A stretch of DNA of 64,000 nucleotides from Psilocybe azurescens (lineage: Eukaryota; Basidiomycota; Agaricomycetes; Agaricales; Agrocybaceae), in the NCBI GenBank assembly GCA_023853785.1, contig JAJIRX010000640.1, positions 124,001 through 188,000 of the forward strand. The letters are read 5' to 3'. The notes under the pieces are model-generated. The model did no database searches and was not told where the DNA came from. It saw nothing but the letters and a program-made list of their open reading frames with translations. Made by a program: the position numbers and the translations under genes. Positions 11,573 to 24,800 of this stretch are shown here, one piece after another (the stretch's first letter is position 1; each line of letters opens with the position of its first letter).

Positions 11573-13170
11573 CTAAACATAAATCCCCATCTCCTCTCTG
11601 CAGAACTCAACCTTCGCAGCAGGCAGAGCCTTGGTAAGAATGTCTGCAACTTGCTCATCAGTTGAAACAAAGGTAGGGTTGATCATCTTGTCATTTACTG
11701 CATCGCGCAGCCAGTAGAAGCGCAGGTCCAGGTGCTTCATGCGTCCATGGTGTTCAGGATTCTTGGAGACGCTGATCGCAGATTGGTTGTCAATGTGAAG
11801 AGTCGAAGGCTTATCAATGTGGTAGCCAAATTCGCGTAGAATGTTGCGCATCCATGCAATCTCCTTGCCTGCTTCAACAGCTGCAATGAACTCTGCTTCA
11901 GTGGTAGAAAGTGCAACAATTCCTTGCAGTTTGCTGCTCCAGCCAACCGCACCACCAGCCATAATGGTCACATAACCACCTGTAGAGCGTCCGGTGTCTT
12001 TGCAGTCGCCATGAGATGCATCACAGTAGGTGCTGAACATGTCTAGACCCAGCTCGCCCGAGTAGTGCAACTTGTGATCAAGCGTACCCTTCAAATAGCG
12101 CAAAGATGTTTGACTGCTGCCCAGTGCTTCGGACCAGGATTGCTGTTAAAGCGTGCCAGATAGGCAACAACATGTGCAATGTCACTGCGGGTCATAGAGG
12201 CGAGATATTGAAGCGAACCAATGCAGCTGAGATAGGGAACATTTTGCATGAATTGCAAATCTTCTGGTGACGAAGCGCCCATTTCCTTGGTGAGAACAGT
12301 GCCAGGAATCATCGGAGTCAGCACAGGGCTGCAATCGGTCATGTTGTAGCGTTCTAGAATGTCTAGAATGAACTGGCGTTGGTGTAGAGCGATTGTGCGT
12401 GATTTGCGATCTCTGGTGATGCCTACACCAAGCAGGAACTCAGTCGGACCAAGATCTCTGCATTTGAAGTGTTCAGCAAGCTGCTTGACCGCTCTATCAA
12501 TCGCAGCTCCATCCTTGCAAGCTATAGTGATATCATCGATGTAAATGGGCACAAACATGCGAACATGACCATCAGAGTAGATGTAGACAGATCTGTCTGC
12601 TTCAACTCGCTTGAATCCCATTTGGGTGAGTGCAGCATGCAATTTGATGTTCCACTGACGAGCTGACTGCTTGAGACCATACAATGATTTTCGGAGCCTG
12701 CAGACCTTGTTTGGAGCGCCCTCATGGAATCCATCAGGCTGCTTCATGTAGATGTACTCATCTAAGTCTCCATTGGTGAAAGCAGCTGAGATATCAACAG
12801 AGCGCAGTTCCAGGTCCTCAGCAGCAGCTATAGCAAATGTAGTGCGTATCGTCGCAGGGCGAGGTGTAGGCGCATGGACTTCATGATAGTCACGTCCGGG
12901 ACGTTGAGAGCAGCCTTGGGCGACGATTCGGGCCTTGTAGCGTTCAATGGAGCCGTCTGAATTGCGTTTAATGCGAAACACCCAGCTAGAGCCAATAGCC
13001 TTTTCACCTTGTGGCAGGTCCACAATGTCCCATGTGCGGTTTTGAAGCAAGGTGTTGTATTCAGCAAGTGCTGCTTCGCTCCATCGCTCAGAATCATCGC
13101 TCTTCATGGCCTGCTTGTAGTTGTGTGGGTCAGATGTCGAAGCAGCTCCTGCAAATTGAACTTCATCCAT
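11573..13170 (-). pseudogene. pol: Copia-1 reverse transcriptase and RNase H
   Basis: RT begins near 13100 and includes YKARIVAQG, VDISAAFTNGDL and the catalytic box PIYIDDITIA (about 12540), the copia form of YxDD. RNase H includes YCDASHGD, ALSTTEAEFIA and the C-terminal motif ADILTKALP (about 11630). One frame change near 12095 splits the two domains. The stop at 11573 lies 49 bp inside the LTR junction. Otherwise the frame is open for more than 500 codons, which fits a young element. Confidence 0.9.
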
Positions 13171-13178
13171 ATCGTCAT

Positions 13179-14880
13179 CTAGAGACGGATTTGACTCGTT
13201 ATCGTCCGCAGCAGAAGAAGGAGCAGGTGCAACCTTCCACCATTCACTAGGGGGCTTTGGGGCGCGTGTAGAGCGGCGAGACGGCTCAATTGTGCCCTTA
13301 GGCGGACGAGGAATGCGAGAGCGCGAATTGGAGCTTGTACGGGTGCAGGGTGCTGCTGAGCATGTTCTGGGACGATTGGGATGATTTGTGCGTTATCTGG
13401 TGCAGGCGGTGCGACTGGCGGCTGAGGAACGGCAGGAACGTCGTTGGGTGCGAGCTGAGGCTGTGGTATCACATTTGGGTCGTTTGGCGCAATTTCGGGC
13501 TCAGGAGCGAAGTTGTCATCCCCCCAGAATCTGGTACATCAGGGAAGGTCACAGGAGTGCCAACAGGCATCAGGCTCACTGGAGACGTCCGTTTGAGGCC
13601 TGGAAAGCTCCTTTCATCGAAGATAGCTCGTTCTGAGATAATGAACTTCTTTGTGACTGGATTGTAAAACTGCCAACCCTTGTACCCAGATGGATACCCA
13701 ACAAAGATACACTTCTCTGTATGCGATTGCAGTGATTTGCGCTTGTCTCGCTGAATATAGACATATGCAGTGCACCCAAACACCCGGAAATGGCTAATAT
13801 CGGGTTTCTTCTTGTACCAAGCAGTATAGGCGTTGTAGCTGGCAGAGGCGCAGTAGGGAGCCGATTCCACACATGGACATAAGCAGAGACAGCCAGGACC
13901 CAAAACGACGCAGGAGATTGGATTCATCTAACATAGCAGTAGCATGGTCAGAAATGGTGCGATTTGCACGCTCTGCAACTCCATTCTGCTGGGGCCTGTT
14001 CCTGGTGCTGTGACGTCGTACAATGCCACACTGATCAGTGAATTTGATGAAAGCAGCTGACATATATTCCCCAGCCTTGTCATCTTGAATAGCCTTGATT
14101 TTAGCGTTCAGCTGGTTCTCTGCATACGCTTTGAACGTCTTGAAAGCCTCAAAAGCGTCGCTCTTTCGCTTTAAGAACAGTACAGCATGCAGCTTGGTAC
14201 AGTCATCAAGGAAAGTGATCCAATAGCGGTATCCCTCTGGACTGGCAACAGGGAGAGGTCCATGAAGGTCAGAATGGATGAGCTCAAGTGGTTCAAGTGA
14301 TTCTCTTGTGGAGCTGGGAAATGGTGCAGATGTCATTTTGCCTGCCAGACATGCCTCGCAAATCGGATCGGGCTGATCTTTGGAGGTAACGACGAGACCG
14401 AACACAAGATCGCCGTGTATCAGTTGCTTAATCGTAGCATGACTGTGGTGCGCACAGCGACGATGCCAAAGATTGATGTCCATTGGGAGAGTTGAAGCTG
14501 CGCTTGCACATTCGGAAATTGGCTCAGTGGATGCATCTAGAATCCCACAATTTTGCGAGGTGACTGTAGCGGTGAAGAGCGTCGTTCCGTCGCGTTTAAA
14601 GAACATGGTGGTCTCATTCACTTCCATGCGGATGCCTTTGTGTTTGGTAAGGTATAAACAAGCCAATAGATTGTTGCGCAGCAGGGGAACATGCAAAACT
14701 CGTGTAAGCTCTACAGAACGCGATTCCTGACCCTCTAACACCGGATTGATCATCACACTCCCAAAACCAGCTGAATAGACGATGGTGTTGTCTGCTAACT
14801 TGACTGGGACGATGTAGGGCGTGTAATTGCGTATCCATGCGCGATGTGGTGTCATATGACTAGTGGCACCTGTGTCTGCG
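13179..14880 (-). pseudogene. pol: Copia-1 protease and integrase
   Basis: The protease loop reads ADTGATSHMTP (about 14870). The integrase HHCC zinc site is LWHRRCAHHSH followed by CEACLAGK (about 14460-14330). The catalytic core is recognisable by ELIHSDLHGPLP and RNRPQQNGVAERANRT. The core's C-terminal half continues after a frame change near 13925 (FRVFGCTAYVY). The Pro/Gln-rich linker to RT is at 13472-13179. Confidence 0.88.
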
Positions 14881-15798
14881 AGCCAATCAAGTTAGCATCG
14901 CTTTGGGAGGTGTTTGAAGCGGATGTAGACAGTGCACTTGCATTTCCAGCAAATTCTGGCTTGGGATCCTTCTCAGTGGTCTCCTGCGCTTTCCTGGCCT
15001 TCTGACCTCTGTTCTTGTACCTAGTGCGGACGCTTTCCTTTGCTTTCTCTTGAGAGTCGAGATAGCGGCTGCATTCAGCTTGCATGTGGTTGTTCATGCC
15101 GCAAAACGTGCAAAGGAGCGCAGGGGGCGCAGGAGTGCGAGATGACGATGCTGCAAGTGCAGAGGCGACGCTGGGAGGGCAGAAGCGCAATGGCGACGTT
15201 GGGACTCTTCTGTGACAAAGGCCTGTTGAATGGTAGCCTTTTCAAGCTTGTCCATGAGCAATAGAGACGAAGCAAAGCCACTGAACTCGTCTGGAAGCGC
15301 CCTAATGAGTGTCATGCTTGCCAGCTCATCATCTAGATTGGTGAGAGTGAAGTCCTTAGGCCGAAGATCTTGAATCCTGTGAATGGCAGTGTCCACTCTG
15401 TTCATCAGGGACTGCAGAGATTCGTCCTCCTGCTTCCTGATTGAGAATAGGTCGTCATAGGCATTGAAGCGTGCACCAGGACGCTTCTGGAGGTGTACCG
15501 AAGCGAGGGCAGCCCACATAGCGACAGGATCGTCCGAAATAGAGGCAAAATGAATCTTCTGATTCTCTTCAACAGCCAGATAGATGTAGCCAGCTGCTTT
15601 GTCCGATTTGGTGTTCCAAGCGTCGAGTGCGGCCTCCTCAGTGTCCTTGGGTGGTGAGGACTGCCTAGGGGCCTTGGATTGACCGGAAACGATGCGCCAA
15701 ACGCCCTGGGCACGAAGCCAAGCCTGCATTTCACCACACCAAGATGGGTAGTTGGAAGCATTCAGTTTCGCAAAATTGGGCAGGGATGAAGAAGACAT
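14881..15798 (-). pseudogene. gag: Copia-1 Gag
   Basis: ATG at 15798, about 205 bp inside the 5' LTR. The N-terminus has the copia Gag pattern (KLNASNYPSWCGEMQAWL), then LMNRVDTAIHRI. After a frame change near 15150 comes a CCHC knuckle CTFCGMNNHMQAEC (CX2CX4HX4C). The frame to the protease is also shifted once at about 14880. Confidence 0.85.
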
Positions 15799-15991
15799 GA
15801 TTGTGCGAGATAGGAGTGATGTGACGTGGTGGTAGTGAGCAGAGACGTGCGGGAACGTGTGCGGAACGTTGTGACGTGATGAGGTGGCGGTATGAGCACG
15901 GGCGCGGCCAGTGCGAGCGAAAACACGAAGAGTGTGGAAATGAAAAGTTGAGACTTTTCGATGAAATTGAGTTTAAAGCGCAATGTGCGCG

Positions 15992-16003
15992 GGGCCCATA
16001 ACC
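15992..16003 (-). promoter_or_regulatory. Copia-1 primer-binding site
   Basis: On the element strand GGTTATGGGCCC directly abuts the end of the 5' LTR (16004). The identical 12 bases sit in the same position in copia-2 (29425-29436). Copia elements often prime with an initiator-Met tRNA fragment. The tRNA identity here is inference. Confidence 0.7.
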
Positions 16004-16255
16004 TGTTAAAGGTGGCGAGTTCGGAAACGTGCGAGACAGCTGTGGTCCGAGTTTCGTGGTCACACTGTATCAGACAGAGTGGCAATGAGGGCCTGAAGTC
16101 CAAAGTGAGTAACTGAGTGTATTGAGACTGAACTATGCTATGTACTTGCCTGAAGTCCAAAGTGAGTAACTAAGGAGTTCAAGCGGTGTGCTACAGCTAC
16201 ATAGGTGTCTGTCATGTGATCCCATCAGTCTGAGTCTGAAATATCAATTCTAACA
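16004..16255 (-). repeat. 5' LTR of copia-1
   Basis: 252 bp, TG...CA, nearly identical to 11273-11524. Flanked outside by ACTTC. Confidence 0.9.
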
Positions 16256-16260
16256 ACTTC

Positions 16261-17366
16261 TACGCAACCGTTTGCAAACTGTTCAATGGACTTTCTAACT
16301 GATTTACCACCAGTTAAGAACAGTGCCGGACAGATCGTGGATGCGATCATGGTCGTGGTAGACCATGGGCTTTTTAAGGGGGTGATTTTAATACCTTGCC
16401 GGAAAAAAGGGGAAACCGGGAGAGGCACTTGATGCAGAAGGAGCAGCTCAACTCTTACTCAACAACCTCTTCAAACAATTCGGACTCCCAGATAGCATCA
16501 TCTCCGACCAAGATCCCCTATTCACTGCAAAAGTCTTTCAAGAACTCATGAAACTCTTAGAAATCAAGTCCAAATTAACCACAGCTTATCATCCAATAGG
16601 AGACGGAACCACTGAGTGATTCAATCAAGAAATAGAAGCCTACCTATCCATCTATTGTTCATCACACCCAACCGACTGGAACAAGTCAATTGGAACATTG
16701 GAATTCACTCACAACAGGAAACACTCCAAAAGGGCCAAAACCCCATTCGAACTCACCTTAGGTTTATCTCCGTTGGCCATTCCACTTGCCTTCAAGAACA
16801 CCAAAGCCCCATCGGTGGAGGAAAAAGTCAAACATCTCCTAAAAGATCGAGAAGAAGCACTAGCCACCCACAAACTTGCAAGACAAAGGATAGCTGAATG
16901 ACAAAAATCGAACTTCAAACCGTTCAAGAAAGGAACGAAAGTTTGGCTGGACTCCTGCAACATCTCCACTAGGTATCATTCAAAAATGAAACTGAAACGA
17001 GAAGGCCCGTTCACGACCACAGAAGTCTTGGGGCCTCTCATGTACAGACTCAAAATACCCAAGATATGGAAAATCCACGATGTTTTCCACACCACTCTAC
17101 TTATGCCATACAAAGAGACAGAAACATACGGACCAAACTTCCCTAGACCACCACCCGAGATCAAAAATCAGGAAGAATATTGGGAAGTTGAAACTATTTT
17201 GAATCACAGAAAAACAGGATGAAAACCCAAGAAAGGAAAGCAGAAATATCAATATCTTGTCAAATGGACCAGATTCCCCATCTCCGAAGCAACGTGGGAA
17301 AAAGACAACGTGTTTGACGATGACAGCGAGACTCTTCAAGAATACCGCCAATTGCACAAACTCTGA
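16261..17366 (+). pseudogene. pol: Gypsy-1 pol, integrase core and chromodomain
   Basis: Resumes with [13 protein letters not shown]. It holds integrase segments IISDQDPLF and LTTAYHPIGDGTTE, then LPWL-type linker, and a chromodomain KYQYLVKWTRFPISEATW with the end EYRQLHKL and TGA at 17364. TGA codons at 16617, 16899 and 17220 each replace a CGA present in gypsy-2. A frame break near 16425 is shared with gypsy-2. Confidence 0.9.
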
Positions 17367-17401
17367 TCATCACCACCATCCTGATGCCTCACCTTCTCTG
17401 A

Positions 17402-18622
17402 CGCATTGCCTCTTCTTTCTCTCGAAACCCTGAAACGAACCAACTCGAAACTCCCATCTTTGATACTCCTTTGGCCAAACAGACCGTGAGAAGAACTTGA
17501 GACGCTGCAAAGAGAAATTCTCATCAAATACAACAAAACGATCGATCAGAAAGAGGCGGCAAACCAGAACTATCGCCCGGCTGCTGCTAAATTTGCCCAC
17601 CACCAAGCCAGATCTCTATGCCTCAAACTAAACAAGGTTGAACAAGAGCTCTATCGGCGCCTCCCACTAATTGCCAAAGTAGTTAAAAAGGCCAAGTTGT
17701 TCTATCTCTAAACCATACCCCCCACAACCAAGACAAACTCAACATGTCCTTCATTGATACTCCTGCTGCTTCTTCCTCTTCTGCCCCTGCCAACTCATGC
17801 CTACAAGGCAAACGACCTGCTGTACCTCGTTATGCTCAAACACTGTCAACCTTTGAAGCCCTAGACCTCTTCGCTGACGACGAGACGGCTGGCTCAGAAA
17901 ATCTGCTCATACTTTGAAGACCCAGACACTATCCTTGCCATCGACAAACTGGCAAAAGTCTCCAGAGCCCACCAACAAGAAGAACGAGAAATCTGTCTTG
18001 CCAGACTCCGGTCTCGTGCCCGACAAACCATGGCAACAGTCTTGCTGGATCAACTTCAATCGTGGGGATTAGAAAGGGGAAATCCACAACGTGTTGAGAA
18101 AACATCATCACGAATCACCCACAGCACGAAAACTGTCCGTATTCTCTCTCACTAGCACCCCTCTACAAAGTGCTGTTCCTTCTTGCCCCCTTCCTGCCCA
18201 TCCCCCTGCCTATCGCCGATCAGTACGATTTTCACCAGTCATTGACGATTCACCGCAGATTTCGCCTCCCACCTCAACTCCCTCAAGATCTCCCGTCTCT
18301 ACGCCTCTATCTCGATGATCTCCAAAAACAGCAACTCATCAATGAAGCTCATCCAACACTTCGTCAACTACAACAAATCGTTCAACAAGCGCTGACATTG
18401 GTCACCTGCTACCACTGCGGTGAACCCAGACACATTCACCCCAAATGCCCCGAGTTCAAGTGCATTTACTGCTATCGATACACACCCGGACATTCCTTCC
18501 GAGACTGTAGCTACTACCCAGGGAACGAGCAACACATTGACCCCTATTATGGAGGAGTTGACAAGGATCTTCTTGACAACGCTGGAATCGCAAACACCAC
18601 AGGCAAACCATATGGAAACTAA
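17402..18622 (+). pseudogene. Gypsy-1 extra 3' ORF with two zinc knuckles
   Basis: Between pol and the 3' LTR lie about 1.2 kb of coding-like DNA. It has a charged segment (17402-17711), a second start MSFIDTPAASSSS (17743), a helical Arg/Gln-rich part, and near the end (about 18405-18512) two Cys/His knuckles: CYHCGEPRHIHPKC (CX2CX4HX4C) and CIYCYRYTPGHSFRDC (CX2CX6HX4C). The end is GIANTTGKPYGN. Frames shift at least twice. Gag of the same element already has its own knuckle, so this is an additional nucleic-acid-binding ORF. I do not recognise a named family. Confidence 0.6.
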
Positions 18623-18685
18623 CGAACTTGTAGAGACGATGGACTTCACTCCTTCTGAGACATAAGGAGTGTAGTATGGGGGTAA

Positions 18686-18888
18686 TGTTATGACAAGTCT
18701 TTTTCTTTTTCTTTTTCTTTTCCTTTCTCTTTTCTTTTCTTTTCCTTTTTGTCATCTTCCACATCATTGATACATCATTGTATGTTCTGATGAACTTTGT
18801 CTTCCATCATATCTACGAAACTCCATCATATCTTTGATGGACTTTCACTTCCATCTTTTATGATACATCTTTTGATGAATGTTCAATC
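18686..18888 (+). repeat. 3' LTR of gypsy-1, first part
   Basis: Begins TGTTATGACAAG after GTATGGGGGTAA. Broken by the DNA transposon at 18889. The rest is 24861-25083. Confidence 0.9.
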
Positions 18889-21800
18889 AAGGGGGTGCCG
18901 GGATCAAAAACCCGGACCGGGGGTAGGAGGGGGGGGTAGGCCCCAGACCGCCAAAATTTTTTTGGAACCCTCCAGCACAGGGCCCCAGAACCTTGATTTT
19001 AGTGCACTAGACTGCATTACAGAAGTACAAATGATGTTTCTTGGACTGAAACTCATGGAATAAAAGATCTGTACCGAGAATTGAATTTATTTTTGATTTA
19101 TTTCACATTTATTGCTTATTATGGAAGGAAATTAATATTTTTGCTCAGCTAGCTAAGTCGTCCTCGTCCTCGTCGTGGTCCACTGGCTCATATATCATAC
19201 CTCTCGCTATGGACTCATCACCTCAGGCATGTATTACAACACAGTACCATACTGATAAACAATATTGACATGGTATGCAGGAGAATGCACCCCGAACAGC
19301 CCTGTGCTTGACACAGATGGGTTCGTTGTATGCCCAGAATGCGATATCGGCGTGTTGACTCGCGGCACCGGTGGGCTCAAAAACTTTGATCAGCATCTAG
19401 GAAAGAGTCGTTGTCAGAACGCAAGACGAAAACGCTTGACAAAGAAAGGAAAAGAAGACGAATATGTCACTATTCACGTTTCTGAAACCAAAACCAAAGC
19501 CCATACCTTCAACTATCCAGCATTCAGAACCCATACATAGCCAAAAGTTGCCCAGCACCACAAGCCCCGTCGTTCCGACACCTTCAGCAGCGTCTCCGAC
19601 TGCGAAAGCACCCATTCCTATGCCAATACCCCTTCCCGAGCCTTCCAGCAGCAGCTTCGTGGCAAAATTACAGAATATAATTGATGGTCTTCCTGATACC
19701 ATCCCAGAAGCGACCGAGTACGACAAACTGGCGGTGTTCGCGGGAATCCAGCCCATTACGATGATCCAAACCTAAATGCTGAAGATCTTTGGGAGGAGTC
19801 GCTAAACGGCCTCATGAAGTCAGTGTTTGGTTGGGGTCAGGAGGGGAACATAAATAACTTCATTCGACGCGGAAGAAATGGGTTAGATGGGCTCGCCAAC
19901 TTTGTGAGGCACTTTGTAGTCAAACGAGGGGTGGACGAGGTCTTGTTCGAAGGAAAGCTATCAAATTTGTTGAATAAGCTTGAGGAAATGTCAGTAAAAA
20001 TCCACTTTTTCTTTGCGGGAACCGTTGCTCACCAACAAACCATGATAGAGTAATGAACTCACAAACTGAGACGACTACAAGTGTTTCGGCACCAGCAGTC
20101 ATCGAGTCCGTTGCGATATCCAGCCTGCTTTCTCCCTTGAAAGTCTCCAGCAATGGGCCTTCCATTGTCAGCGTTATCGATGTTGACTCGCTCGAGTTCG
20201 ACTCACAGGAAAACTTAAAACCTGCAAAGACATCAGCGGGTTCATGCAAGGGACATGTCCTAGACTTTCCAGACAGACAATCGCCACATACCTGTTATCC
20301 TTTCGCACTACACGATACACTTGTCCTCCCATGGGACTACATGGTGCACAACGGCACAATGACTCTGTTCGCACGAAGCTGCACCGGAAAGCCAGGGAAA
20401 ACGTCAGAATCATGCCACGTATGTCAAGATCTGGCAAAGAACGAGAAGCTGGAGGGCATAATGCAACGAATTAGGCATGGCATACACGAAAATGCGAAAT
20501 TTGCATACTATGGGTTCAGCGGACTCGTTGAATTGCTCCACAGAAAGTTGAAGCAAATCAAATTCTATCGATTCCGCAGTCTAAATCAGGCGAAGAAGCT
20601 CCTGTCGAAGGCAACAGCCCTCTCGCACCAAAAGCGGCTGCTTATGGCGATCGCGAGTGGGAAGGTCAATCGGATTGACCGCTTGCTTAGCATTGGCCTG
20701 CGACAGAAGAAAGGTGTCCAGGGACTTCTGGCATTATTTTTCAGCGGCGGCGGATGGTGTTTACTCCCTGAAGAGCTTCACCGAAGAGGAGGCAATGAAG
20801 GCGATGTTGGGATGGAGGCTGGGGGAAATCGTATTGCTGAGATCAACCATCGTTCAAACGCTCAACCGAGTTTGACGTACCTGCGGTCCCATTCCAAGGT
20901 TCCTCTTCTCGTCCCATCTCATGCCAAACCGACTGTCGAGCAAGTCCAACAAAATGTTGAGGCAACACTTGACGGTGTGTTGAAGGAGATTGAGGGCTGT
21001 ACGAGTGGGAAGGTGCTTCACACCGTGTTGATGTTTGATGAGTTGGCAACGGAGAAGAGGATCCGATGGGATCCGATGACAAATAACTTTCTGGGGGTGT
21101 GCCGAGAACATGCCCACAATACTTCCATGGAATTTATAAACGAGGGGGATTTGGAAGAGTTATTCAGGTCGATTGACGATGGGAAGGTACACTATGCAGG
21201 AGAGGTGAGAACGTTTAGCATTTGGTTATTTGGTTCCATTTGGAAATTTGCTTCCCCACCGAGGTCTGATCGATCTATTTTTAGGCAACCGTTGGTGCTC
21301 TGGGGATACTGTGCAAAGATAATCATATTTACCCCGGTCGCCCTGTTTTTGTATCCGGCGATTGCAAGAAAGAAACTGGAACAGAACATGCCAAAGTCGT
21401 TCAGACGGTCATTGACGGTGTCGATAATGTGAAGGAAAAAACCAAACTTCGGATAACCTCGATATCTTCTGATGGTGAATCACGACAGCGGCGCTGCATT
21501 CATAGATCTAACTTTCAAACACACACTATCTTCAAGATCACCTATCTTTTCTCTTCTTGAGCCACTCAAATTTATGGACCTTCACGTTGGTGATGACGAT
21601 ATTACGTGTGACAAGGATTACAAGCACATATTCAAACGCTTTCGAAATCTCTTCATTCGAGAACGCTGGTGTTGTGGTTATGGGTCGCCGAATCACGCCT
21701 AACATCATGATAACCCATTTTAAATCCCAGGGATTATCTGCAGATCATATTCGGTCGCTATTCAATCCTGAAGATGCGTAGGACGTCAAATTGGCGTATG

Positions 21801-24800
21801 ATATGCTGAGGGACATCTGGAACCTACCTCGTTTGGATGCTGAGGCTAGCTCTAAATCCCCTGGGTTCCTTGAAACCCGAGACGCACTTTGGATCCTTGG
21901 GAAGCTAGTGTTCCACCTGATATTCCCTTATTTATGTGTCAACCTCTCGCTTTCAGAGCAAATTGAGCACCTTAGCGCTGCGGCTCATCTTGCTCTGGTA
22001 CTCTACCGGATGGCACGCAAAGATTTTATTCCGACAAACCTATACATCGACGTGATGTTAATGATCAAGAATGTAATATTCTGCGTTGCAAAGGCCAAGA
22101 TCGATGACCCAGAAGGAGAATTCTGGATTATTCTACTTGGTACAGACCACCTAGAAGAACTTTTCGGGATCCTGAGAACGATGGTCGGAAATGACGCCAA
22201 CCTTGATATGTATCAGCTTGTTAGACGCATTGCGGGTACCACAGAAGTATCAAACATACTGGCGAAATACCCACATTGGGACCGCGCACCTCGACGGCTC
22301 AAACTTCCCTCACTTTCCCGTGATACAAAGGAAATTCCAGACAGGGCCGACCACATCAAGCCTGCATCCTGGCAAGGGAACGTTAAGGTGAAAGACGTGT
22401 CACTTCAGACATCATGGAACCGCGGGCTAAATATTGTCGAGCAAGATTCTGAAGTCATCAAATCAGTCCTACGAGAACTTGACAATTCGGAGGGTATCAA
22501 CATTCTCTCACCATTTGGCACCCTTCTTGTCGATGTTCCTCTTGCAGAAGATGACATCGATGAAAGCCTTGAATTCCTTCCTGCATCTGGGGCCAACCTA
22601 AGGACTGAATCGTCTAACGATGACGTTGATGTATCTGATGTCGATATGCGTGTCGAGGTGGAAGAGGCACTTGAAATGCTTACGTCCGAATCAGCAGAAA
22701 TCCGTAGAATTTGACAGAGATGTTACCTTTAAAGGTGCAACAACATTGAAGGCCCGTGCTTTGGCACGGTTCAGTAAAGATCGCAAACACCGTGGTCCTG
22801 GATCAACAGATCGTTTGAGACGTGTCCAAGACGTCAGAAAGGCATCCAAAGAGTAAAAGCTTCGACGATGAACCATCTGAAACAGCCCCAGTCGAGGGAT
22901 TCAGAGGTTCTCTTCGCCTTAGATCCAATATCTACTCTGGTTCGTTGCGAAAACCAATTCTGGCTTGCCATCGGAGAGATAACTAATATAAAAGTTAATG
23001 GGCGGTCAGTACCCTTCGTGAACCTGGATATGCTGGGAGAGGATACTGTTACCATGTCTTATCAGATCCTCGGACTACGCCCCAGCCACCTCTGACGACG
23101 ATCCTGAAAACCAACATGAGTGGAGAACTTACGGAATAGACGAGCAAACCTTTACAGTACCTGGCAGCCTTATCCAGCCTGTAAACCCTGCAACCTCGAA
23201 AACCAACACAGGCCTTCCTTTCTACCTCCTTGAGAGCGCTGTGCTGATGGCATTAACAGCTAGCCTATTTCAAAGCCTTACAGTCTCTTACCTCAAACAC
23301 GTTCCCAAGCTTTTGCCATCCAAAGAATATCCCTACCGCGAAGCCTCAGGGATGGCATGTTTTGTGTGCGAAGACGATGAAGGGTTGATGGAACTCGGGT
23401 CATCGGATTGTCCACGCTGCTCCCCTAGTGTGGCTCTCGATCTATCACAAGGTCAGCGGGTGCTCGAACATGTTGGTGCACATATACTTAACGATCTGGG
23501 CGTTGATCGCTCGACTGAGCTCTGCGGATTGTGCCTTCGTCCGACGCCGCTCTGTCAGTTTTTCTTGAAAAAGGAAAGGGATCTAAAGGACAACCGAAGA
23601 TCAATGAAGCATTGTCAAGAGGATGCCAAATGACAGTGAAATACTCTTACTGTGTGGCAGCTACATCTTCGGCAACATCTCCCTGCTCCAACGTGCCCAT
23701 TCAATGTCCTGTATGTCCAAACAACGACCCGGCAGTCTGGAGATATTCCCTCAAAGCTCACTTCATAAACAAGCACAAGACATTGGCTACAACTGGAAAG
23801 TACAATCACCTGTGGAAATTGTCAAACTTCGAAATCACCGAGATGAAAAGATCTGGGCAAAAAGAGCAACTGTAACTGCCAAACGTACCCGAAAATCAAA
23901 GCTCCCACCGCTCGTTGTTTCGGAAGACCACCGTGCTCAAATTCCTAATAGGTATCGTGTTATCGATGGCATCTCATTTGGAACAATTGGTACTTACATT
24001 TTCTGCAGCGGAAATGATGATTTGGAGAACCAGGAAAACAAGGATTCCAATGATTCTGAGGCTGAATCAAACGATATCAGTGATAAAGAAAGTGAGTTGG
24101 AGTTATCTTTGGACAGGGAAAGCAACGACGGCGAGGCAACAAACGACATGGACGTCGACAACGACGAAGAAATTGACCCACCACGTAACCCCGCTCCTCC
24201 AACCTGCGAGATCGATGACACCTCTGTGAATTCTGAGGGTAACAAAGCGGCGAGTGTTGGGCCGGATATACACAACCTGGGACAGACAAACCTAATCGAA
24301 AACAGCGTGAGCCTTTCTCTGCTTGAGTGGATAACTACTCACCACAAACATTCAGAACGAGGCTGTTCCACAAGATGGAGTAAGGAGTACTCCAACTGTG
24401 GCTGAGCCGCTCGAAGAGTTGGGACGTAGCAAGAGAAAAAGGGTGCCCAGAAAGCAGCAAGTCGACGAATTGAATGATTGCCTTTGCGGAAAGGTTGTCC
24501 AACCGTTGGAAGACAACGTGCTAATTTGCAAACAAGCTGGGTGCTAAACGGGACGGGTAAGTAGCTATATAATATATTGGTGGTTTAATTGGAGGCTTGA
24601 CTTACCATTCAATATTGTCAGTACCACCTTGGATGCGTAGGTCTCGAGCAACCGCCCTCGGAACTGGGTTTGCGCAGCGTGCGAGGTATCAGGTCGAGGC
24701 AGAGGTGGAAAGCGTGTCGCCGTTGATGTCATATTACTAATAATTACTATATTTGGAAGTGTGCCTGATTACGTGGGGGGAGGGTACCTAGAGTTGGCCT

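Larger units (their letters stand above)
11273..16255 (-). mobile_element. Copia-1 LTR retrotransposon nested in gypsy-1 integrase
   Basis: LTRs 11273-11524 and 16004-16255 (252 bp each, one difference seen: CTATCTAC against CTATGTAC). Target duplication ACTTC at 11268-11272 and 16256-16260. Order on the minus strand is Gag, protease, integrase, RT, RNase H, which defines Ty1/copia. 4.98 kb. Removing it joins gypsy-1 integrase ...RPTS to [11 protein letters not shown], the sequence present in gypsy-2. Confidence 0.94.
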
